Assembly (NCBI GenBank): GCA_034659995.1
Contig: JAYEIH010000092.1
Location: 1-10,842 of the forward strand
Direction: 5' to 3'
Length of the DNA stretch: 10,842 bases
From: JAYEIH01 sp034659995
GTDB taxonomy: Archaea > Methanobacteriota_B > Thermococci > Methanofastidiosales > B48-G16
The notes under the pieces were generated by a model. The model did not search any database. It was not told the origin of the DNA and was given only the letters and a program-made list of their open reading frames with translations. The position numbers and the translations under genes are program-made. Of the stretch, positions 5,569-10,842 are shown piece after piece; position 1 is the first letter of the stretch, and each line of letters opens with the position of its first letter.

Positions 5569-7125
5569 TTAATTATCGGTTATAATTGTTGAGTTGGTGT
5601 TGAGGGTGGCGTTGGCATCCATTGTGGCGTTGAGATCTATTGTTGAGTTGGTGTTGAGGGTGGCGTTGGCATCCATTGTGGCGTTGAGATCTATTGTTGA
5701 GTTGGTGTTGAGGGTGGCGTTGGCGTCCATTGTGGCGTTGGCATCTATTGTTGAGTTGGTGTTGAGGGTGGCGTTGGCGTCCATTGTGGCGTTGGCATCT
5801 ATCAGCTTATCTCCAAGCTCTTTCAAATTAGAACTCCCTTCGGAGAGCTCCATAGCACCGGTATTGAACGTAAAAGAAGAATGATCCATTAAGTCTTGCT
5901 TTAAATTATCCAAGCATTTTTGCGTTTCTTTGGAGAATTCTTTATCCTTGGAAAGCACCAAAAGTTCACATCTACCAGTTTTGTATTCCAACCTCTCAAT
6001 TTTGCCTTCTATTTCATTTTTACTAATTTTGAAATCAGTTTTGTGGATAAAAATATACTCCTGTTCTTTCATTATCGTCGTATCCATAGAGTAAGCTCCG
6101 GTATCAAAATACAGCGTCCTGGAACCTGAGTCCAATCCATTCTCCCGTGCCAAAGAATTACCAAGAGATATACCTGCAGCCATCAAAAAAACGGTACAAA
6201 ACAAAGAGGCTATCGACAAAAATTTTTTACTTTTCCTTATCTTGAACAGATTTTCTATTCTCTTCGAAGGGAAATCTCTGTCCAGTCTGATCCGCATTCC
6301 CGGATAGTCCATGGGAAAAATATTAGAGGCTTCAGGGTTTGAAGAAATTCTAAAACTATTTATAGAGTTTAATTTCAACATTAGCTTGATGTATGTCCTC
6401 TTTTCCTTTTTGGTCTTCACGGAAAAAAGATCCGCCATGTACTCTGATTCTTTTTCTATTTTTCTCGTCAACATGAAGATAACGGGGTTGTAAAAGAAGA
6501 ATATCCTCAAAAGCAAACTCAGAGCCTTTGTCAAAAGATCCCTGTTCTTAATATGCCAGAGTTCATGTTTCAAGACAATTTTGAACTCTTTATCCGTAGA
6601 TATTTTCATAAATTCCTCGCCCAGCGCGAGTTTAGGTTTTAGACCAAAGGCAAAAACATCTAAAGAATTGGCGGCCGAGTATATCTCAGGTGGGTTTACC
6701 CCCACCTCGGCTGCTACTTCCCGAACTTTCTTCTTTATTTCCTCGTTCTTAGAGGAATGGAGGTTGTAAAGTTTGTAAATGAGTTTGTTATCGAAGAAAA
6801 TTATGAAAAGAGAAATAGAAAATGCGATAAAAATTAATAGAGCAGTCAGACGAGCAAATGTCGTATACGCTGTGATATAGTCTACTTTATCCGCCAATAT
6901 TATAACGGAATCTTTTTTTATAATTTGAGAACCCTGAATTAATAAGCCCTGGATTATTTTGAAAGGAACTATGAAAAACACGGCAAAAAACGAGATCATG
7001 GTTAGTTTATGAATCCTATTTCTTGTACGGATGGACGGATCGTAGACCAGTATAAGCAGCTCATTGACAAGAAATATTACTCCTGTAAGAAGTATATAGT
7101 ACAGTATCAAATGAAGACTATTCAT
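5569..7125 (-). CDS. BlaR1-like M56 membrane metalloprotease with N-x-T hexapeptide-repeat tail
   Basis: This 518-residue membrane protein has hydrophobic segments at about 5-28, 43-63, 90-111 and 302-324. Between the third and fourth lies a cytoplasmic gluzincin domain with zinc motif HELWH (187-191) and the likely third ligand Glu228 in EYMAD. In BlaR1/MecR1 such a domain destroys the cognate repressor after a surface signal, and here the BlaI-type gene overlaps directly upstream. The extracellular part (about 325-442) has two cysteines (386, 404) and no SxxK penicillin-binding domain, so it is not a classical beta-lactam sensor. Residues 443-514 are four 18-residue repeats (DANATMDANATLNTNSTI and variants), or twelve hexapeptides each holding an N-x-T sequon. 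Translation likely starts from GGAGG at 7139-7135 inside the repressor gene. Confidence 0.9.
   Translation of the reverse strand: MNSLHLILYYILLTGVIFLVNELLILVYDPSIRTRNRIHKLTMISFFAVFFIVPFKIIQGLLIQGSQIIKKDSVIILADKVDYITAYTTFARLTALLIFIAFSISLFIIFFDNKLIYKLYNLHSSKNEEIKKKVREVAAEVGVNPPEIYSAANSLDVFAFGLKPKLALGEEFMKISTDKEFKIVLKHELWHIKNRDLLTKALSLLLRIFFFYNPVIFMLTRKIEKESEYMADLFSVKTKKEKRTYIKLMLKLNSINSFRISSNPEASNIFPMDYPGMRIRLDRDFPSKRIENLFKIRKSKKFLSIASLFCTVFLMAAGISLGNSLARENGLDSGSRTLYFDTGAYSMDTTIMKEQEYIFIHKTDFKISKNEIEGKIERLEYKTGRCELLVLSKDKEFSKETQKCLDNLKQDLMDHSSFTFNTGAMELSEGSSNLKELGDKLIDANATMDANATLNTNSTIDANATMDANATLNTNSTIDLNATMDANATLNTNSTIDLNATMDANATLNTNSTIITDN
5585..5800 (-). repeat. Four tandem 54-bp repeats encoding the M56 C-terminal tail
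   Basis: Units lie at 5585-5638, 5639-5692, 5693-5746 and 5747-5800. The first two are identical to each other, as are the last two; the pairs differ at only three bases (A/G in the ATCC/GTCC segment and AG/GC before ATCT). The near identity means recent expansion or homogenisation. Each unit is 18 codons and is itself three 18-bp hexapeptide subunits. The repeats are richer in G+C than the flanking gene. Confidence 0.97.
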
Positions 7126-7492
7126 CCTTGAGTTCCTCCAACTTTCTCCTCAGCACATTTACCTCTTCTTTTGATAAATTTAAATTCTCTGAAAAATATT
7201 TTATTGTTGTTCCGCCAAAGCTTTTTAAAAGCCTACTAAGCGTGGCATCGATAACTTTTTTCTCGTATCTTTCTTTTGTATCCATGGAAGAATAAATATA
7301 CTTAAATCCACCCCTTGATCCTATCTTCCTCGCCTTGAGAAGCTTCTTATCCACAAGCCTCGATAAAACGGTATTCACCGTGGTATATGCTATCTTTCTC
7401 CTTTTTTTGATAACACTCTGAACGTGCCGTGCATCGACCTCTTTATCTTCCCATACAATCTCCATTATTTCCTTCTCCAATGAGCCCAACAT
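7118..7492 (-). CDS. BlaI/MecI-family winged-helix repressor
   Basis: The 124-residue protein is full length for the family. The N-terminal winged helix (about 1-72) shows LEKEIMEIVWE and the recognition-helix signature AYTTVNTVLSRLVDKKLL (35-52), then the wing GSRGGFKYIYS. The C-terminal dimerisation helices (73-124) end in LSKEEVNVLRRKLEEL. In staphylococcal BlaI/MecI the protease cuts at Asn101-Phe102; the aligned position here is Tyr99-Phe100, so the Phe is kept and the Asn is not. The gene overlaps the M56 protease gene by eight bases, the standard repressor-protease pair. A TTTATAC box 27 bases before the ATG suggests a leaderless transcript. I see no convincing dyad operator over this promoter apart from GGATCC at 7502-7507. 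Autorepression is inferred from the family. Confidence 0.92.
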   Translation of the reverse strand: MLGSLEKEIMEIVWEDKEVDARHVQSVIKKRRKIAYTTVNTVLSRLVDKKLLKARKIGSRGGFKYIYSSMDTKERYEKKVIDATLSRLLKSFGGTTIKYFSENLNLSKEEVNVLRRKLEELKDE

Positions 7493-7513
7493 AACACAAC
7501 TGGATCCTCATAG

Positions 7514-7519
7514 TATAAA
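7514..7519 (-). promoter_or_regulatory. TATA box of the repressor-protease operon
   Basis: The minus strand reads TTTATAC starting 27 bases before the repressor ATG, matching the aor and AbrB-PhoU promoters. It lies between the sppA-like stop and the repressor gene, so this pair can be transcribed independently of the genes upstream. Confidence 0.55.
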
Positions 7520-7534
7520 TATTTTTGGTTGGGC

Positions 7535-8497
7535 TTAGTCCTCTTCCCTCAGAGTTGAGGGCAGCTGATATCTCAATGATTCCCAGCTCTCTGAAGTATC
7601 AAAATCTTCCTCTGCGGACTCTTCCTCAATAAAAATAATTTCTGGGTTTTTAAGACCCGTAAGGGCATTTATCTCCTTTATGGCTGTATCAAAGTTTCCA
7701 AGAGCATCTATAAGTTCCGCGTTGAGACAGTCCTTACCATCCCATACCGAACCATCCGCATACTTCTCCACATGATCATAGCTCAAGCCTCTCCCTTTGG
7801 CCACCGTAAAAATGAACCGACTATACGCATCGGAAACAGAGGCCTCAATTCCACTTCTCTCCTCCTCTGTAAGCGATCTCCAGTCTGCACCCGCATCTTT
7901 ATGCTTGCCGGTCTTTATGATCTCCAGTTTGTACCCAAACTGTCCGTAATACTCCGAAGCATCCACATGAACGTAGATAACGCCTATACTTCCAACGGTG
8001 GCATCCCCTCGTGCAACAATTTTATCACAGACAGAGGATATGTAGTAGGCTCCCGAGGCACCATAACCCCCTATGTATGCTACAATAGGTTTTTTCTCTT
8101 TGAACCGCAGAATTTCATATGTTATCTGCGTCACTGCAGCCACACTCCCGCCGGGGGAGTCTATCCATAAAATAGCTCCTTTGGCATCAGTTTCTTCAAT
8201 TTCTCTGAGCGTTTTCATTATCGGGAGGAGATCCTCCACATCCAGTATCCCATATATCCTGAGTACGGCTACTTTACCGTCCGTTTCTCCTTCCAAAAAA
8301 CTTCCTCTGATCTCATCCATTTCTTTTTGGTACTCTTCCTCATACTCACCGTAATCCTCAGTTGCGGGCACCGTCCTCTCTGTTACCGTTTTTTCTCCTG
8401 TTGGAGACTCTATACATGCGGATAGAAAAACTATTAGAACCAGAACGCCCAACACCTGGATGTTGGCTTTACCAACATCTACCTTTTTCTTTTTCAT
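7535..8497 (-). CDS. sppA: Signal peptide peptidase SppA-type lipoprotein (S49 serine protease)
   Basis: The 320-residue protein is the short single-domain form of SppA, which degrades cleaved signal peptides and other membrane-associated peptides with a Ser-Lys dyad. Residues 1-28 are a lipoprotein signal: basic start, hydrophobic core, then lipobox LSAC with Cys28 as the lipidation site. The S49 core includes GAILWIDSPGGSV (107-119), the nucleophile Ser148 in GYGASGAYY, and Lys200 in KTGKHKDAGADW. The 52-residue Ser-Lys spacing equals that of the Bacillus and Thermococcus enzymes. The tail after about 285 is acidic and Ser-rich. The start is supported by GGTGA four bases upstream. It follows the CARDB/TPR gene by 52 bases and precedes the repressor-protease pair by 42. 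It would act on the outer face of the membrane. Confidence 0.93.
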   Translation of the reverse strand: MKKKKVDVGKANIQVLGVLVLIVFLSACIESPTGEKTVTERTVPATEDYGEYEEEYQKEMDEIRGSFLEGETDGKVAVLRIYGILDVEDLLPIMKTLREIEETDAKGAILWIDSPGGSVAAVTQITYEILRFKEKKPIVAYIGGYGASGAYYISSVCDKIVARGDATVGSIGVIYVHVDASEYYGQFGYKLEIIKTGKHKDAGADWRSLTEEERSGIEASVSDAYSRFIFTVAKGRGLSYDHVEKYADGSVWDGKDCLNAELIDALGNFDTAIKEINALTGLKNPEIIFIEEESAEEDFDTSESWESLRYQLPSTLREED

Positions 8498-8501
8498 GAT
8501 A

Positions 8502-8506
8502 TCACC
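8502..8506 (-). promoter_or_regulatory. Shine-Dalgarno of the sppA-like gene
   Basis: GGTGA stands four bases before the ATG. A weak TATA-like CTTAAATG at 8532-8525 could give a short leader; otherwise the gene is read from the upstream transcript. Confidence 0.6.
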
Positions 8507-8549
8507 ATTGCACTATATTTGTAACATTTAAGAATTGAAAGGAAAGAGA

Positions 8550-10178
8550 TTAAAGTTGACTGAAGATCCTCTCCTCTATCTTTTTTATGTTTTCTTCTAT
8601 CTCCTTCTCCATCTCCGGATCCACTCCGCGTTTCATATCATTCCTCTCTTTGACGAGTACGGAGTACACATCCACAGCTTCCTCAATATTATCTTGTATA
8701 TAATCCGGAGTGAATGTTTTGAGTATCTTCTTTGTGCCGTTGTGGAGCTTCAAAAGTTTTTCTTTCTCACTTTTAGGGACTTTTTTCTTTGGCTTCTCTT
8801 TCGGTTTCTTTTCTTCTGTTTTCGCTTTCACTAACGGCTTCTTTTTAGGCCTGGTCTTTTTCATTTCTCTTTTCTCTTCTTCTCTCTTCTTTGCCGTATT
8901 CATGAAATACAGGAACAATAGTAATGCCACTATGATTAAGGCTGCCAGAGGTTTCTTATTCTTGTCCCAGAAAGATTTTTGAGGTGGAGGTGGTGTCGTT
9001 GTAGGTGGTGGTGGTGCGCATGCCTCTTTTATCTCATCCAACCTGCTCTTGGCTTCCTCCATCCTAACGGTGTCATTCAGTCCCTCATAAATTGAGATAG
9101 CCTGATCGTACAGGTCCTTGGCCTTTGAACAGTCATCATTTTCAAATGCATCCTCGGCCTGGTTTATCAGGGCTGCGGCTTCCAGATATTTGTTACAGTT
9201 TGCTATCATCAGGTCACACTGATGTATCCTATCCTCGTTTGGTATCTGCTCATAGAGTTTTTTTGCTGAGTTGTAATACTGTTTTGCCTTTGCAAACTCG
9301 CCATTGTAGTAATAATCATTGGCCTTCTCGAAAAGTGCATCCGCTTCCCCAATAGGAAGTTTAATCACATTCATACTGATATATTTTACGTTATTATCTT
9401 TATTGGGCTCTCGTGGAAGTTCTTCGGCATGAACTCCTACTTTATGCGTCCCTTCCACCGCTTTCCATTTGTATACCACGCTTTTTGTCTCTCCTGACGG
9501 TATGGCAACAGTCTGTTTATCCACGGTATTGTAATCCACAAGGAGTCTCGTCCTGATGTCCATATCCTCAGAGCTGTTGTTTCTTATCTGTGCCATGATA
9601 TTTACGGTCTCACCATCCTTCGGATCCTGCGGAGAGCCTTGGATACTCACTACCTCTATATCCTTCTCCACAATCACTGCCTCAAGCTTCAGAGAATCAT
9701 AACGTCCTACGTCCGATTGCACCTTCACCTTCATCTCATACTCACCCAGTTTCGCGTCCTGCGGAACCTTCGCTATCAGAATGACCTCCTGTTTACTCTC
9801 TGGCTCTATTGTATACGTTTCAAATCCATACTCAAAATGCACATCCCATCCTGCAGGCACATTTTCCAGTGAAAGATTAACGGTGGCCGTTCTTGCTCCT
9901 ATGTTCACGTGGGAAGATGCAGAGCTGTCCTCCGGTGGGGGTGGAGGTTCAACCGGTGTTGGATGCGGCGTGGACGTAGGAGACGAGGTGTGAGATGGCC
10001 CCTCATCATCCCGCTCTGCAGCGGTGTAATCAAGAATTATCTTATACTCTATCTCCCCTCCGGGATAAGTTAAACCCTCCGGATCCTCAACGCTGATTAC
10101 AAGTGCTGTGGAACTTACTTCCGCAAATAAAGCTAAAAAAATAAAAAAAATCAAGGTGGTGCATAGCATCTTTTTCAT
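8550..10178 (-). CDS. Membrane-anchored NEW3-like/CARDB/TPR protein with basic cytoplasmic tail
   Basis: The 542-residue single-pass protein has these parts in order: signal peptide (1-24); Ig-like NEW3-type domain (about 27-172, with ENVPAGWDVHFEYGFETYTI and then VPQDAKLGEYEMKVKV) interrupted by a Pro/Ser/Thr-rich loop at about 57-90; a CARDB adhesion-type domain (about 172-272); two to three TPR-like helical pairs (about 277-387, with NDYYYNGEFAKAKQYYNSAK); a proline linker (389-399); a membrane helix (about 409-426); a very basic Lys/Glu linker (427-474); and a helical C-terminal domain (475-542) I do not recognise. The charge pattern puts the C-terminus inside. It probably organises or scaffolds surface proteins, but no specific function is known. 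GAGGAG seven bases before the ATG fixes the start. It directly precedes the sppA-like gene. Confidence 0.8.
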   Translation of the reverse strand: MKKMLCTTLIFFIFLALFAEVSSTALVISVEDPEGLTYPGGEIEYKIILDYTAAERDDEGPSHTSSPTSTPHPTPVEPPPPPEDSSASSHVNIGARTATVNLSLENVPAGWDVHFEYGFETYTIEPESKQEVILIAKVPQDAKLGEYEMKVKVQSDVGRYDSLKLEAVIVEKDIEVVSIQGSPQDPKDGETVNIMAQIRNNSSEDMDIRTRLLVDYNTVDKQTVAIPSGETKSVVYKWKAVEGTHKVGVHAEELPREPNKDNNVKYISMNVIKLPIGEADALFEKANDYYYNGEFAKAKQYYNSAKKLYEQIPNEDRIHQCDLMIANCNKYLEAAALINQAEDAFENDDCSKAKDLYDQAISIYEGLNDTVRMEEAKSRLDEIKEACAPPPPTTTPPPPQKSFWDKNKKPLAALIIVALLLFLYFMNTAKKREEEKREMKKTRPKKKPLVKAKTEEKKPKEKPKKKVPKSEKEKLLKLHNGTKKILKTFTPDYIQDNIEEAVDVYSVLVKERNDMKRGVDPEMEKEIEENIKKIEERIFSQL

Positions 10179-10184
10179 GGGTAT

Positions 10185-10190
10185 CTCCTC
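10185..10190 (-). promoter_or_regulatory. Shine-Dalgarno of the CARDB/TPR gene
   Basis: GAGGAG followed by seven bases and ATG. It would matter only on a transcript that begins upstream, because the nearby TATA box predicts a start very close to the ATG. Confidence 0.5.
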
Positions 10191-10200
10191 TTTCTCACCT

Positions 10201-10208
10201 TTTATAAA
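10201..10208 (-). promoter_or_regulatory. TATA box before the CARDB/TPR gene
   Basis: The minus strand reads TTTATAAA beginning 30 bases before the ATG, immediately after the stop of the upstream gene. The gene could therefore have its own near-leaderless promoter as well as read-through transcription. Confidence 0.45.
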
Positions 10209-10209
10209 G

Positions 10210-10842
10210 TTACTGTACCCCTATTGTGACTTCCTCATCGGCATATACCCAGTATCCATAGCCCGGATTGAATGTGGTAAACTCATTTGTGAACCTTCCC
10301 CACGGATCAAAGAGTTCATAGTCATCGGTGTTAGCGTTCCATCTCCATATTAGATTTATCTTGTCGTAGTTCGATGTTATCGCTGAGGCTATACTCTCCG
10401 AAGAGGTAAAGGTATATCCCACCATATTCCATCCAAGGTATAGATGTACATTCTTTGCATTGTTGTTCTCCACTCCTGAGAGCACAAAGCTTGCATCCTC
10501 TGTCATATTAATCCAGATACCCTCATGCATCGCAATGAAATGGAAGTCATTCTGATGACCTACGGATGGGATCACCCTGTAGTCCTCGTACACATCTGTC
10601 TGAGCATTCCAGTAATCTACACGTGTATACTTTCCATCCAAACCATAGAGGATCACCGGCAGAGGTGTAAGCTCATCTACCACCAGCGGCATGGATATAA
10701 GGTTCCATCCCTCTTTGAGATTCAATGTATATGTGGTTCCTAACTCGAGGTCCATGTCCTGTCCGGAGAGCGTCTCACTTGGGTTGAGATTTATAAGCGG
10801 GTACAGCGTCTCTGCCTTGTATCCTTCTCTGTAGAATGACAC
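10210..10842 (-). CDS. Surface protein with two GWN modules, C-terminal part (5' end outside window)
   Basis: The frame is open to the window edge, so only the last 210 or so residues are seen and the true start is missing. Residues about 1-35 look like the end of a beta-sandwich domain. Two homologous beta-rich modules follow. The first (about 36-124) has EGWNLISMPL, DYWNAQTDVYEDY and GIWINMTEDASFVLSG. The second (about 131-210) has LGWNMVGYTF, WRWNANTDDYELF and GYGYWVYADEEVTI and ends the protein. Such GWN-type modules are frequent at the C-termini of archaeal secreted and S-layer-like proteins. No membrane anchor follows the last module, so attachment, if any, must be N-terminal or by lipid or partner protein. 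A link with the CARDB/TPR gene 31 bases downstream is inferred from co-orientation. Function is unknown. Confidence 0.75.
   Translation of the reverse strand: MSFYREGYKAETLYPLINLNPSETLSGQDMDLELGTTYTLNLKEGWNLISMPLVVDELTPLPVILYGLDGKYTRVDYWNAQTDVYEDYRVIPSVGHQNDFHFIAMHEGIWINMTEDASFVLSGVENNNAKNVHLYLGWNMVGYTFTSSESIASAITSNYDKINLIWRWNANTDDYELFDPWGRFTNEFTTFNPGYGYWVYADEEVTIGVQ

Noticed and set aside
5585..5800. CRISPR array
   Set aside because: The 54-bp units are directly adjacent with no unique spacers and are in frame within a coding sequence.
5594..5884. Plus-strand open frame of 96 codons through the repeats
   Set aside because: It is open only because the 54-bp repeat is a multiple of three. 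The minus strand encodes the C-terminus of a clear M56 protein, and the plus frame has no recognisable product.
5569..7125. Classical beta-lactam sensor BlaR1/MecR1
   Set aside because: The extracellular part has no penicillin-binding SxxK domain, is too short for one, and ends in repeats; only the protease half matches.
7493..7534. Palindromic BlaI operator
   Set aside because: Apart from a 6-bp GGATCC palindrome I find no extended dyad or TACA/TGTA-type operator, so I do not annotate one.
10840..10842. GTG at the window edge as the start of the GWN-module protein
   Set aside because: The frame is still open at the edge and the first residues lack a signal peptide, so the protein is truncated by the window.

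Overview
The window reads as archaeal DNA, probably from a euryarchaeon in or near the Thermoplasmatota; that placement is inferred from gene content only. Three lines of evidence support it. Several genes have a TTTATA-type TATA box about 26-30 bases before the start codon, which implies leaderless transcripts. Others have a GGTGA Shine-Dalgarno four bases before the ATG. The gene families (tungsten aldehyde:ferredoxin oxidoreductase, AbrB-PhoU fusion, stand-alone THUMP protein, four-CBS protein, CARDB/TPR and GWN-module surface proteins) are typical of Euryarchaeota. All genes lie on the minus strand except the CBS gene at 4729-5565.

Left part (1-1251) is accessory DNA. Positions 1-557 hold two direct copies of a hairpin-rich repeat that share an identical 22-bp right end. 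The second contains a minus-strand remnant resembling the N-terminal part of an IS4/Tn5-type transposase. A compact MazF/PemK-type toxin gene follows, with a small overlapping upstream gene as its likely antitoxin. This toxin cassette is bracketed by a 42-bp imperfect direct repeat of the 3' end of the neighbouring aor gene, which hints at how it arrived.

Middle part (1252-5565) is core metabolism and regulation: aor on its own leaderless promoter; an AbrB-PhoU regulator followed 4 bp later by a THUMP-domain RNA-binding protein; and, divergently, a four-CBS protein. The two divergent genes appear to share one TATA element, read in both directions.

Right part (5569-10842) is an envelope-oriented cluster. 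In transcription order it has the C-terminal part of a surface protein with two GWN modules; a single-pass membrane protein with NEW3-like and CARDB domains, TPRs and a highly basic cytoplasmic tail; a lipoprotein SppA-type peptidase; and a BlaI/MecI-type repressor overlapping a BlaR1-like M56 membrane metalloprotease. The M56 protein has no penicillin-binding sensor. It ends in twelve hexapeptides (four 54-bp DNA units), each with an N-x-T sequon. This tail is the most unusual feature of the window: a possible glycosylated stalk, or a left-handed beta-helix, since 18 residues is exactly one coil of that fold. A plausible but unproven reading is that the cluster senses and processes damage or change at the cell surface.
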